Positions 1 through 10,569 are shown, counted from the first letter of the stretch. The stretch is 64,000 nt of DNA from Hofstenia miamia (GCA_900660155.1 CABFPE010000155.1:79577-143576), one strand, 5' to 3'. A program made the numbers and translations. Notes: a model not told the origin generated them from the sequence alone.

Positions 1-51
1 GATTTTCAAAAATTAAAATGGTCAAAATATTTCTTAAAAAAATAAACTTAC

Positions 52-339
52 TTGTGATGGTAGAGCTTTAATAACAGCATCGATATTTAAGCGAGGCATT
101 GCCTTAAGCATTCGTTTAATCTCTCGATCTGCTACAGTGTGCGTTAGTTGTCGCTTTGGCTTGCTCAGTCTTAAGACAGACTGAAAGGTAAGTCGTTGTG
201 AAGGCAACTCATCCACGCGTGCATCTTCAGGAGGAGGATGAAGTAACTCATCAGCAATGTGACGACGAGCGCGGTCAATGTCCAACAATTCATGTAGATG
301 AACAGCCAGAGCGCCACGCACCCGGGATACATTAGCTGT
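52..339 (-). CDS. CCDC87-like exon C
   Basis: 96 codons in phase 0, starting TANVSRVRGALAVHLHELL and ending AVIKALPSQ before the consensus donor GTAAGT at 51-46. The acceptor TTTAG lies at 340-344, only about 20 bp from the end of the piggyBac remnant at 361. The gene continues beyond base 1. Confidence 0.65.
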
Positions 340-3300
340 CTAAACAACAAAATCTACTAACACTAGGAGCCCATGCAGTCTCGCCAGACTGCAAACAATT
401 TTCATGTCGACATGTTTTTGCTGTGCTTGAAGTGACAAGCAAACTACGCTATGACTTTTACTTTAGGTAAACAACTGTTTCAAGCACTATTAAGTAAGTA
501 AATGTGTTTTTGTCATAACGTATCCTAGAAGCACCATGCGGTCTGGCCAGACCGCAGAGCACGTTATGAGTTAAATATCAACATTTTGCGCAATATATCG
601 TAGAATTTGATTGTTCATCGCTACAAGTACCGGGCTTCCATTATTTCTTCAGATAATGCTCAATGTGGGTGATTCCGTATCCATGTTTTGGGAAGCGAAA
701 AGGGGATCATTGGGTCACTGGTACCCCGCTACGATTACCAGCGCTTTTACCGGATTACATACATCAATTATAGGGCAGGCTGGGACGAAACTGTGGCAAA
801 AAAAGTTTGCTCGGAAGCGGCAAGCAAAACGGAAATGCCAATTCTGAAGAATCCGACTTTTCAGGAATTGAATCAGAAAGCGAAACCGAAGTGTCTGATA
901 ATCATAGTTCTTCCGAAAATGATGAAAGCTCAGAAGACGAGCTATTATTACAAATAACTGGTCCCAGCACCTCCCAAGCTGTATCCATGACTGCGAATGA
1001 TGGAATTACATAGCAAAATATTTCGAATTCTGGAAATGTAGGAAAAGCAGCAGCCCATAACATATTCTGCCAATGGCTGTTCTTTATGGCTTACTGGATG
1101 CAACAGCTATTAATGCTTGGGTACTTAATCGAGAAATGACTGGAAATAAAATATCGAGAAAGCAATTTATCATCAATCTGTCGGCTCAATTGGCATCGTC
1201 AAAGATTCCTGAACCCGAGAACCCCAAAGAAAATGACGCCGGGTCTACTCAACCGTCGAAAAGAAAGACATGTTCAGGATGCAGGAATAAGATCCGTTTT
1301 TCCTGTGCAAAGTGCAAGCTTCCTAAATCTGGTACATGCGCAAAAACCTTTGAAAAAACAATGTTTGTGCTTTGTGCTCGATGTTCTTTATAATTGATTT
1401 CATTCAAAAGCGAATTCATTGTTTTTAAACAAGTTTTTGTCATTGCGGTCTCCACAGACCGCATGGGGTTTTAAGTATGGCAATCGGCCTGGGGCTCCTA
1501 GTGTTGACCATTGTGAACACCAGAGTTACAAAATATGATACGGCTACCCATGCGATCCGGATAGGATTTGGCCAGGTGCCCCAGTGATATTTCAAAATAA
1601 ATGACTCGATGGCCAGATTTGAGCCGGTTTTTAAGTCTTAAAACGTCATTTGCAGGCATTTGTTAACATCATTATTGCACAGACACGAAGCAGCATTGAC
1701 ATTAGAATGTTTCATCTTATTATAAAGACTTGGTTTTAACATTTCCCATAATTTGAGATTTGAAACTATCAAAATTCTTTATGAAATAAAAATGCTGGCA
1801 AACTCCAATTCCCCAACATAAAATATCAGTCTGTGAAAGATTCTTCTATTTGCAAATTTTTATGAAATTTCGAAGAATGAATATTAGCCAATTACAGAAT
1901 AGGACTTTACGAATATGCGAAATAAAATCCGAATTCGAAACATTGTACAGTATAGGGCGAATCTAAAAACTTCTGGTGGAGTACAAAAATTTTCTAAAGC
2001 AAAATGATTTCGGGAACAAACTCTGTGTGACAAGCATAAATCATATTTTTCAATAGAATGTTTCTATTGTAGAATAAACTGCGAAGGATTTTCATATTTT
2101 ATAGACGCTTTCTAGCAATAACGATTAACAACATGTTTTTCAAATGGAAAATATCACATTATATTATGAATTTGGATTTGCAAATCATTGCCTGAATATT
2201 CGGATTGTAATTCGAAATAAACGAAATTCAGCATAAAAAACTTCTAAAAGTACTAAAACTACTTAAACCACACATGATTTATGTAATTCAATGTTAGCGT
2301 AACAATGAGCCTGACTTCTTTGAGATGAGTCCTTTGTATACTAACATTTCCTTTACTTGTTTATTAATTAAATGTGACTAGGTAACTCGGCGCTCTTAAG
2401 GAACCTGGTGACCCACAGACCCGGCTGTAATTCTAGTGGGAGCTATGATTTAATTAAAACGTTCATGGCTAAGTTCTAAAAAGATTATGCGCGAAAAGTA
2501 ATCGAAAGCTCAGGGTAAAGTACAGCAGTTATTATGCAACTTAATGTAATAAATTTTGAGGTGCGCGTAGCAGAATACTTAGATCCGTTTACGCATGATT
2601 AATAGAGCGGTGAGTTCAATTTTCATTAATCGGCTGCAGCAATCAGTTAATTTTTATTAATCGTTTCCAACTAAAGCCGATTAATCGGGTATTTTAATAT
2701 TTACACGATTAATCAAATTTATTCTCTGCCCTAATCATTATGCACCTCCGACTAGCAGAAACATCTGAAAACAAATGCCTAATAAAATTAAATACAATGA
2801 TGACGGAACTGCGGTTGCACTAGCCTGGAGAAAAACAAAATCTTAAATTCTTTTATTAAACTATTAACATGTATTCATTTTTGCATAAAATAAAAAAAAA
2901 TACTGTGGAAAATGATTATATATTTGCCTAGTGCACACTAAAAACAAGTTAGTAAATGTTGTGGGAAAATAATGAAAACAGCTTTTTAACGAAATAGAGC
3001 ACTTTTACACTGTCATGGAAATTAAATTAAGTGACACCACAGTAACAACAGAAAATTAAAGTCAAACATCGCTTTTCAATTAGCAAACATTTCAACGAAA
3101 ACTGCGAAAAATTATATTAATTATAATGCATCTATGTATACTCAAAGATGCATTAGAAAGTATATTATATTCCAAACGTGTATGGACGGCTCATTACATT
3201 AGGAACTATTTTGAAAGTTAATTTCCCAACAGCACTTAGTAAGCAAGGTTTAGAAAAAAATATTTCCATTCTACAAATTGCAAGGGTCTATTTAAAATAT

Positions 3301-5458
3301 GCCAATATGAATTTTTTACTGAATGAACCAAGTAAAAAACTATTTTCCCAAATCTATAATATAGGGGGTTTCAGCAAAAATGTCGCATTTCATAAAATGT
3401 ATTTAAACAAACAATTGATTTACAAGAAACAGCAGAAAACACTGAACAGCTGTCGACATGCTTTTAATGTGACGTGTTATTATTAATTATTTTATTGATC
3501 GAGATATGGAAGCGACTACAGATGGAATATATTTTTACATAACAACTGAAATGCGAAATGGCACATCATCAGCTGAAATACACCGCAAATTAATAACAGC
3601 CTGGGGAGAGGACAATGTTTGTGGCCTGCGGCAAATCCAAAGGATTGCAAAGGAAATCAAAGATGGTAAACGTCAATCATTTGATAGGAAGGAAGGATCA
3701 GGAAAGACAAGGACATCACGTACAGCAGAGAATATTGAAGCCGTAAAAAGGATTGTGGACGCAAGTGCAACTGTCTCTATAAATTATTTGAGCAACATGA
3801 CAGGTTTGCATGAGAGTACAGTGCAGAGGATCCTTACCCTGGATCTGGAGAAACAGAGTGTCTATGCACGGTGGGTCCCGTACAACTTGACAGAGGTACA
3901 CAAGCAGCAACGAGTGGCTGGTGCTCGGATAATACGTGAGACAATAACTGGAAATGTCATTGTCATTGATGAGAAATGGCTATATGCGGAACCTCATCCA
4001 TCTCAAAATAATGTTCGAGCATGGGTAGATCCGGGTGGTGATCGTCCAACATTGGCTAGATGTGGAATGTCTGCAAGGAAGTTTCACATTATGGTAGGCA
4101 TCAATTTCAGGGGTGACCACTACTTCGAAGTGCTACAAGCCGGTGAATCTATTAATAGTGAACGGTATATTGCATTCCTACAGCAGATTTTAGCTGTTCG
4201 ACGTCAAGGTACTGTCACCATAATGCATGACAATGCCCGGCCTCACGTCGCTAGAGCGACCAACGATTTTTTGCAAGAAAATAACGTTGAAAGAGTGGTG
4301 CAACCACCCTATTCACCTGACATGAATTTGTGCGATCGCTACATATTTCGAAATATGGAAGCCCATCGTGCGGAAAAGGTTTTTAATGATCGAAATTCTG
4401 TTCTGCAGTTTTTGGCTAACTACCTCGAGCAATTCAGTCGATATAAATTGGGAAGGGAACTTACTCGACTTCGCGAGGATCTCCAGAAGATCATTGATTT
4501 GCAAGGAGATTATTTAAAGTGAACTGTTCAGTGTTTTCTGCTGTTTCTTGTAAATCAATTGTTTAAATACATTTTATGAAATGCGACATTTTTGCTGAAA
4601 CCCCCTATATATATTCATTGTGAAATGCAATCAATGGATTTTTACATCTATGCAAATGAATGTGTGGATGCGGTTAGAAAATAGATCAAGTACATTAATA
4701 AATGTTAAACTGCAGACTTCAAACCTGGGTTATGATTCCTTTACCAATAGTGGAAAGTTTGGCTCTGTAAAACTGGAAAGCCGTTTGGCACGCGGCTACA
4801 ACATACACGAATACACGGCGCAAGAGCTCCTGATTCCCCTTATCATCAAATGAGGAATGTGATGGTAATGTACGCAACTTTCGCCACACAACCGAAAGTT
4901 CTCCAAGTATTACGACGGCAAGTGCTTGTTGTTCCGACAAAGGATAGGCCAAATTAGGATCAGGGCAAATACGCTGTCGAACCAAATTGCTCAATTCGGC
5001 CAACGAAGTAGGAATCCTTGATACCTAAAAATCTTCATAACTATAAATTGTAACAAAACAGCCTCTTTACTACAGTATTTCTCTAAGAATGCGCGAGTTT
5101 ATAATTAACAATAACAGTATGGTAAAAAATGTTGTTAAACCAATTGTTTTTTCAAAAATTGTAAAGTGCTGCAAGATTGCCTGAAAGTTTTTATTTATAG
5201 ATTTCTATTTAAAACTTGTGTTACAAACAAAGGAAGACTTACTCCGTTTGTTACTACTTGAAACAATTAAAAAATAATTTTTACCGATTCTGTAAGAGGA
5301 CTCAGTGCTCTTGCTGTTTCAAGTGGCCCATCACGCGGAGAATCATCATCAGAAAGAAGAGTAAGAGGGCGCAGAAGTTCACCATGCTTTGCTTCAATCG
5401 CTTCTTCATCTGGATCAATCAAAGGGTAAACGCCCCTTCGACTTAGATGCGAAGGCAT
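52..5458 (-). CDS. CCDC87-like gene, N-terminal three exons (partial)
   Basis: Three minus-strand exons, 5458-5285, 5024-4725 and 339-52, join without a frame change because every junction is phase 0. Donors read TCG|GTAAAA, CAG|GTTTGA and CAA|GTAAGT; acceptors read TTTTAG|GT and TTTAG|ACAG. The exons are clearly more GC-rich than their surroundings. The joined protein has about 250 residues and runs off the window edge. Parts such as HGELLRPLTLLSDDD, then AVVILGELSVVWRKLRTL followed by NQELLRRVFVYVV, recall the N-terminal region of coiled-coil domain protein 87, a protein linked in mammals to sperm function; that match is from memory. The ATG at 5456-5458 directly follows a TTTCAG, so it may be the start or an internal exon edge. 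The introns hold a piggyBac and a mariner. Gene structure is well supported, family identity only moderately. Confidence 0.6.
537..556. repeat. 20-bp perfect palindrome of piggyBac-1
   Basis: TGCGGTCTGGCCAGACCGCA equals its own reverse complement. Diverged copies lie at 374-393 next to the left TIR and at 1444-1463 near the right TIR. All three are next to CCATG or its complement, which makes a composite subterminal motif. A transposase binding site is the likely meaning (inference). Confidence 0.8.
1073..1393 (+). pseudogene. piggyBac transposase C-terminal remnant with cysteine-rich domain
   Basis: The 106-residue frame contains LLDATAINAWVLN and SRKQFIINLSAQL, which match the end of the piggyBac transposase core. 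A cysteine-rich C-terminal finger follows (CSGC, then CAKCKLP, then CARC), the expected DNA-binding domain of this family. The catalytic aspartates are absent because of the internal deletion, so no activity is expected. The upstream acidic segment (SEESDFSGIESESETE at about 840-890) is in a different frame, so the fragment is also frameshifted or was once spliced. The stop falls 52 bp before the right palindrome. Confidence 0.7.
1510..3360. other. Intron sequence, nothing recognised
   Basis: AT-rich intron of the CCDC87-like gene between the piggyBac and the mariner. A GC-richer patch at 2385-2440 and several repeats of ATTAATCG (2595-2720) suggest an old short repeat. No ends or coding content were found. 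Confidence 0.4.
3364..4605 (+). mobile_element. Complete mariner element (DD34D) with long TIRs
   Basis: TA duplications lie at 3362-3363 and 4606-4607. The inverted repeats run 3364-3449 and 4524-4605, begin GGGGGTTTCAGC, and are nearly identical over about 82 bp apart from a 4-bp AACA insertion in the left copy. One uninterrupted transposase lies between them. The total length of 1242 bp is normal for mariner, but repeats of more than 80 bp are much longer than the roughly 28 bp of Mos1. The intact frame and matching ends point to recent insertion. It sits in a CCDC87-like intron, antisense to the gene. Confidence 0.93.
3506..4522 (+). CDS. Mariner transposase, DD34D, apparently intact
   Basis: The 338-residue protein catalyses cut-and-paste transposition into TA. 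The N-terminal half has two helix-turn-helix-like parts (about residues 10-120), with LRQIQRIAKEIKDG and TVQRILTLDLEK. The catalytic aspartates lie in VIVIDEKW, TIMHDNARPHVA and PPYSPDMNLCDRYIF. There are 34 residues between the second D and the D of NLCD, the mariner signature. Length agrees with Mos1 (345 aa). The NLCDR version of the third motif, where Mos1-like mariners have APSDY, marks a divergent subfamily. The ATG at 3506 is the first in frame and the stop is at 4520-4522, just before the right TIR. No stop or frameshift is present. Confidence 0.93.
   Translation: MEATTDGIYFYITTEMRNGTSSAEIHRKLITAWGEDNVCGLRQIQRIAKEIKDGKRQSFDRKEGSGKTRTSRTAENIEAVKRIVDASATVSINYLSNMTGLHESTVQRILTLDLEKQSVYARWVPYNLTEVHKQQRVAGARIIRETITGNVIVIDEKWLYAEPHPSQNNVRAWVDPGGDRPTLARCGMSARKFHIMVGINFRGDHYFEVLQAGESINSERYIAFLQQILAVRRQGTVTIMHDNARPHVARATNDFLQENNVERVVQPPYSPDMNLCDRYIFRNMEAHRAEKVFNDRNSVLQFLANYLEQFSRYKLGRELTRLREDLQKIIDLQGDYLK
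4725..5024 (-). CDS. CCDC87-like exon B
   Basis: Exactly 100 codons, phase 0 at both ends, beginning VSRIPTSLAELSNLVRQR and ending IGKGIITQ before GTTTGA. It is predicted to be helical, with no stop and a strong coding appearance against AT-rich flanks. The mariner element at 3364-4605 begins about 120 bp into the next intron. Confidence 0.65.
5285..5458 (-). CDS. CCDC87-like exon A
   Basis: 58 codons starting MPSHLSRRGVYPLIDPDEE and ending in LSPLTES before the donor GTAAAA. The sequence is rich in acidic residues and prolines. An in-frame AG immediately precedes the ATG, so a non-coding 5' exon may splice here. Confidence 0.55.
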
Positions 5459-5469
5459 CTGAAATACAT

Positions 5470-7190
5470 GACATATTTAAAATATTCATTTGTATACGAA
5501 CGTTTATACAATTGCAAACGAAATACACTACAAAATAATTCAGAAATTCCAAGATTTAAGGCAGTTTATTACTTAAATAATTATCCTAAATTAGGTCATT
5601 TGATGGGTAAGAAATTAAATTTTCCAAAATTTTATAATCTACTCGTCAAAATGTAGAACGTAACAAAAAAGTGAAAAATTCAGTGTCATATTGTGTTTGA
5701 AGGTAGATCTAGATTTTGGTGAGAACATAGAAATAGGTGAAAGTTTCGAGCCATATTTATCAGGACATGCTTTAAATATTTTAACATACTGTGATATGAA
5801 ATTAATTAGAAATTTAGTAAAAATAAACACTGGCATAGATTTTTAGCATGAAAGCATGAAATTTGTAACTGTATTTCAATAGAAATGAAACCTGAGAGAA
5901 AATAAGAGTCAAGGAACTTATTGAATTATTACATAAATCTGAAATTCAACACATTAATTGCTGTTGAAATCGCATCATAAATCTGTGAATTTGAAATTTC
6001 AAATGTCTTCGAATTGCGTACGAATTGCCAAAATTCATTAGACAATTATTCGTACTTGCATGAATATATTACTAGGAAACAAAAGGTGTTTTAGCAACCT
6101 AGAGTAAATTAAAAATTGATATATTAGAGAAATTAATTAGAAATTTACAGTTCAATTTCCATATAAACCGAAGGACATAATACAAGATGTTAAGAAAAAA
6201 CTAGGCTACATTTAGACTAGGTGATTTCTTAACAACCCGAAATAATTAGCGATGCGACGATCACGAAGAATATAATGCGCACGATTTTTTTGTGATCGTC
6301 AAAGCGCTAATTATCGTGGTTGGTTAGACGTGCAACGCTTCCAAAGGTAAAGGTGACAGATCACTTTTAATCAATCACTAGTCTAGATGTGGCCTAACCA
6401 TATAGCCTTATACAGTGATCGAAATAAAATTAACGTGTTTTGCAGTAAATTTTGATGTACTTTTTCGTTTGGTGTAGACCAGGTGCTTTCAACTGGATAA
6501 AATTTGTTGAATTCTGCGTGTTCCAATACTCAAACCTTGATCATGTTTATATTGTGATGCGCATCTATTTCTCTTAGAAGCTTGTCGAAGAAGATTCCTT
6601 ATATCAGTGCCGGAAATAGTTGATGGTCTTGCGGTGTGTTTTTTGTTCCATAATTTGTTGGAGACTTTAAAAAGTTCTGAACAACTTTTTGAAAATGATT
6701 TATATGATTAGCAAGAATTTGGATTTATGGAGGTTAAGAAAATGGAAAATAATTACATATTTACGGCATCTACAAATGTATAGCAAGTTACGAATGTGTT
6801 ATATTTGAAATTAGACTTGATATTTCAGGGCATTTTGATAAAAAACTAAAGTGGCTCTAAACTTACTTCGCTACCCCATTTTATACTTTATTAATTAACT
6901 TTTTTATTAATTGATTTTTTGTCCTGAAACTTATTGTATTGGTTTATTTATACTTGATTAATCGTTTGCAATATTTTTTAATTTTAAACCAGGCCTTCTA
7001 CAACTTTTACTTAAAAAATAGGGTGGCGCTAATCTTATTTCGATCACTGTATAAAATGTATACATGTAAGTAAGACAATGAAATCAATACTAACATAAAC
7101 AGATAGACATCAAATTGTTTACAGTAATATAAAACGAAATGTATTCGAAAATCGAAAAGACGCATAAAAATTTAACAAAAAACTGCTACA
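5470..7190. other. Intergenic interval between SAP18 and the CCDC87-like gene
   Basis: AT-rich sequence between the SAP18 stop and CCDC87-like exon A, presumably holding the SAP18 3' UTR and possibly a promoter or 5' exon of the next gene. Apart from the foldback MITE at 6204-6394, nothing was recognised. Confidence 0.4.
6204..6394. mobile_element. Foldback MITE with TA duplication
   Basis: The ends are inverted repeats of about 23 bp: GGCTACATTTAGACTAG on the left and the complement of GGCCACATCTAGACTAG on the right, each bounded by TA. An inner inverted repeat (TTAGCGATGCGACGATCAC against GTGATCGTCAAAGCGCTAA) makes the whole roughly 190-bp unit a hairpin. There is no coding capacity. The structure is typical of a non-autonomous Tc1/mariner-type MITE. 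Confidence 0.65.
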
Positions 7191-7201
7191 AAATGAAATA
7201 A

Positions 7202-7317
7202 TTAATATGGTCTCTCACGTAATCTGCTACCACCACCAGGCGGAATTGAAATTGCTACATCAATATAGTCGCCTATTTGAAACTGCTGTGAACCCAAAGT
7301 TACTGAATCATCAACTC
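7202..7317 (-). CDS. SAP18: SAP18 exon 3
   Basis: Encodes VDDSVTLGSQQFQIGDY through RLRERPY and the stop TAA at 7204-7202. The acceptor reads ATTTTAG|GA. The ending RPY matches SAP18 of other animals. Confidence 0.93.
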
Positions 7318-10300
7318 CTAAAATAGCATTGCAAAACTCATTATAATATTTTAAAATAATTGAATCACGCTAACTTAACTCGGGAAAACAGGTACTATGT
7401 TGAGAAAGAACAATGATAGATTTGACTAAATCGTAAATTGGACCTACAAGAAAGCATATTTTTGGTTGAAAGTTTATTTGAGAAAAAATAAAAAGGCGTC
7501 TATTTCCTAATGTACTCAATCAATTTAGCTGTTCAAAAAAATTAATTGAAAATATTTAATTTTAAACATGCAATCTGAAAGCATATGATCATGTCTAAGT
7601 GTCGCAAAAATACATATTTTTCTGTCGACATTCATCGATATGTATCTGCTTGGTATTTTTCCCTTCGAGTGAGCAAAAAACAAGTGTGAAGCAACTATCA
7701 CAAACAGGGATTATCCATCAATAAAATTTCGATATCGATGCGATATCGAAATACCAACGACATCTAATCACCTATACTCTTGTTTAGCAATTACTTAATC
7801 CGAGATAAATAAATTGAATAATTTCATAAATCAAGGCGATACTAAGGAAGGCCATGACATGAGCACTTCACAAAATATTTACGAGGGCCTAAAGTTCTTT
7901 TGTTGGTAATTAAGTAATGTTTCTCAAATAAAAGTCTGAATGTCTTATTTTGTTTAATCCAAAGCGTACGTTTTGATATTTATCTTATTGGTGCAAATTA
8001 ATTGCCTAAATTCCACTTTAATGCGTCATATTTGTTTACTTTGCAGCTTATTCACATTGTTGCGGGTGCGGATAATCACTCAATTACGTGTTGCTTATTC
8101 TATCATGCCAAAAACGTGCTCTGTTGGCTACTGCAATACAGGATATACAACAGAAAGACGTACTAATAGTAGAGGTGAAAAAATTCCAATTTATAGCTTT
8201 CCTAAGGCTAAGGATATTTGTCAAGAATGGCTTAAACGACTACCCAATGTTATTAAGTACAAGGAAATGTGCTCACTACATTTTTCTATCCTCTAGCAAA
8301 CGAACTGGATCTATTTTTGAATGGTCAATATTTCTCTCTAATGAAGGTGGCAATATTTCTATGGATGGTTATTACAAATCTCAGCATCTTAAGAACCCAT
8401 TTGATATTAAGATTATAGTTTAGTTTTTCAATAACAATAAATGTAAATGTGAAGTCGAAATGAGAAGTACGATTGTGATAGAGCCGCAATATACTCTCTA
8501 AACAGTCCCGCTTTAGACTTTCGGAAGAAAATCGCACAATTTGCAAAATTTATGGGTGCTATTTCGAATACTAAAAGAATACCTAGTTTAACCACAGATA
8601 CTTCGTCTGGATTGTATCGTTCTTTTGTCTACTCAGGAACCTTTTCAGCACCAATATGTTCTGTTAGGACAGTTCCAAAACGATTTGGAAGAAACGTTTG
8701 GCTATTACCGTCAGTCAGCAAGTGCAAACTATTTTATAAGTGTACAAGATAGCTTGTTTACACATCGCATTGACTTTGTTAAAATTTATTTAAATATTGA
8801 AAATTTGGATGATTTGTTACATCCTAATTATTTATGTGATAAATGCGAATTGGAGATCACAGAAGAAAGTTTAAATATAAACGATAATTTGCCTAATCTT
8901 GTCAATGATTTGGATATTAACATTTTGTCAGCAATTGTATACATAGCTGAATATGTAGTACTAAAAACTAGTTCTTATATTGCAAAGGATAAGCAGTGTA
9001 TTCAATATGATTGTGGTTATATAGATCAAGTTAATCAAGGAAATATCTCATATGGATTTAGTATCGATAGTCTTAAAGCATCTCGAATTATTGCCAGTAT
9101 CTTTATGAAAAATAGTTGTATTATTGAAAAAAACAAAATGATGACATCAAGAAAGCAGAGGAAGCTTGAAAGTAATTTCTAATTTTTCTCTATATATGAT
9201 ATTTGATGTAATGATTGTTGGTTATATTTAGTTTTTATACATTTTTATTTTAGATTTTTGTACGTTTATTAAATAATTTTGCGTATTTCTCAATTTTTAC
9301 TAATAATTTTGTTATATTTTAAAGGGAGTAGACACATTTTTTATTGCTTTTGATGTAATTCAAAACAAAAATCATTATAAAAATAGGCCCTCGCAAATAT
9401 TTCAAATATCATGCATGTCATGGCCTTCCTTAGTATCGCCTTGTCATAAATAGATGCAAAATAAGTCAATTGTTAAATTTGCAATTAAAAGGAATGTTGT
9501 GTGCTTAAATTTCAACGAGGCGTGTGACACAGACATTAGTTGGTTAGATACATGCCTTGCTCAAATTAAGCTAATGAAACAAAATCTAATTTAAAAATTT
9601 AAATACAAAATATAACAACAACACATATTCACTAAATACTGAAGTAAGCAAGAAAACAGAATTCTATAATATATCATACCTTTTTTCCCTGCACAAGTTG
9701 TACCCAAATTTTTCATTCTGTAAACCGGCACCCGGCTATCAGGATAAACTGTACGAAAACTAAAAAATGTGCCTTTTTTACGGGCATCCGGGTTAACTTC
9801 CTTGATCAAAGTTGTGAGTTCTTTGAGGGAAGCATCCAACCAAGTGTAGATCTTAAGCTCTGTGGCAGGGGTATTTCCTAAGAGTTTGCTTGAGCAATGA
9901 ATAATTAATAACTTTCTATTCGGTTACTTCATACAAATTGACATATCAAAAAGTGGAATTATATAGTTTACTGAGTAATTTAGATTAATCATCAGAGCAT
10001 AACCAAAAGTTGGTTCATGCTTCCACTCCCAAGAATACGTGACGTTTACAACAAAATGGAATAAAAATCCTCAAGAAAAATTGGAGCATAGGAAAGGAAG
10101 AGGAGTAATTCTCAAATTATGACGGAAAAAACAAAAACGTAGGATTAAAATTTAAAAATAAGAAAAAAAACCACATTATTAGACGACAGAAAGATCGATG
10201 TCAGCATTGCAAATGAGTGACGGGATAATGTTTAGGATTTTAAACATAAAATGACATGTAGATCTGTTGCTACTTTAACAGTTTTTAAGTAAAGAACAGT

Positions 10301-10566
10301 CGAATGCATCGAAAGGAACATACAGGGTAAATACAAAATGGGATGTGTTAAACTAACAACGAGAAAATGTGATTGATATAGTTAAGCTCAAGCTATTCTG
10401 ATACTATATAACGATATATAAAATATAAAATAATTTAAAATAACAGACCTCTCTCGTATTCGTCAAGCCTATTGTGACGGTTATAACTTGTAAAAACACG
10501 TAGCAAAAGTGGACAGACCTTTTCTCTATCTACACGAATATCATGACCCGATGACCTGGAATCCAT
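7202..10566 (-). CDS. SAP18: SAP18, Sin3-associated polypeptide of 18 kDa (three exons)
   Basis: Exons 10566-10449, 9877-9680 and 7317-7202 join in frame (phase 1 at both junctions) into about 143 residues, close to the 153 of human SAP18. The protein starts MDSRSSGHDIRVDREKVCPL. Hallmark blocks follow in order: CPLLLRVFTSYN, ELKIYTWLDASLKELT, NPDARKKGTFF, FQIGDYIDVAI and the C-terminal RPY. SAP18 has a ubiquitin-like fold. It acts in the nucleus in the Sin3-HDAC corepressor and, with RNPS1 and Acinus, in the ASAP splicing/exon-junction complex. The key blocks are all present, so the gene looks functional. Intron 2 (about 2.36 kb) has been enlarged by a P-type transposon. The start is the first ATG before the conserved CPLLLRVF block. 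Confidence 0.95.
8105..8296 (+). pseudogene. THAP zinc-finger domain of P-type transposase
   Basis: 63 residues beginning MPKTCSVGYCNTGY. The C2CH ligands of a THAP domain are all visible: the two cysteines of CSVGYC and the C-x2-H of MCSLHF. The conserved tryptophan is in EWLKRLP and the proline in YSFPKAKD. THAP domains bind the transposon's subterminal DNA. The frame stops straight after the finger, so the transposase is truncated or continues after a frameshift. As written only the DNA-binding module is encoded; such a fragment could in principle act as a repressor of related copies (inference). Confidence 0.8.
8625..9182 (+). pseudogene. C-terminal P-type transposase fragment
   Basis: A 185-residue frame ending at 9182. 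Its middle part contains LSAIVYIAEYVVLKTSS, matching the xYIAGYV helix common near the C-terminus of P/THAP9-type transposases, and LCDKCELEI with a CxxC pair. The RNase-H catalytic core that should lie upstream is absent. The frame is open to its end, so decay after the internal deletion is modest. Assignment rests on position inside the 8-bp-flanked element and on the one conserved motif. Confidence 0.55.
9680..9877 (-). CDS. SAP18: SAP18 exon 2
   Basis: Encodes GNTPATELKIYTWLD through TCAGKK. The acceptor reads CTCTTAG|GA and the donor AAAAAAG|GTATGA. This is the most conserved part of the protein. Confidence 0.93.
10449..10566 (-). CDS. SAP18: SAP18 exon 1
   Basis: Encodes residues 1-39 plus one base, ending in DEYERG split across the junction. 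The donor reads GAGAG|GTCTGT, an atypical but GT-containing site. Confidence 0.9.
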
Positions 10567-10569
10567 AGA

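Larger units (their letters stand above)
361..1503 (+). mobile_element. Internally deleted piggyBac-family element (piggyBac-1)
   Basis: 12-bp terminal inverted repeats CACTAGGAGCCC are perfect at 361-372 and 1492-1503. The flanking tetramers are CTAA and TTGA, each one change from the TTAA target of piggyBac. The length is 1143 bp, so the DDD catalytic core is missing. Three palindromes around GCGGTCTGGCCAGACCGC lie at 374-393, 537-556 and 1444-1463. Coding remains are an acidic Ser/Glu-rich N-terminal part (about 807-1010) and a C-terminal part (1073-1392). It sits in the intron before CCDC87-like exon C, in the opposite orientation to the host gene. Confidence 0.75.
7832..9443 (+). mobile_element. 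P-superfamily element with THAP domain
   Basis: A perfect 8-bp target duplication TCATAAAT lies at 7824-7831 and 9444-9451. The inverted ends start CAAGGCGATACTAAGGAAGG and stay mostly identical for about 60 bp. The 1612-bp body encodes a THAP zinc finger (8105-8296) and a C-terminal transposase-like piece (8625-9182). An 8-bp duplication plus THAP is the hallmark of P elements. The body is about half the 2.9 kb of the Drosophila P element, so most of the catalytic region is missing. It lies in SAP18 intron 2, opposite to the host gene. Confidence 0.85.

Noticed and set aside
2385-2440. GC-rich patch that could be a tRNA or SINE head
   Set aside because: A and B box spacing and a cloverleaf could not be made out.
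3178-3486. Open frame before the mariner transposase
   Set aside because: It crosses the left inverted repeat and flank; no similarity, chance frame.
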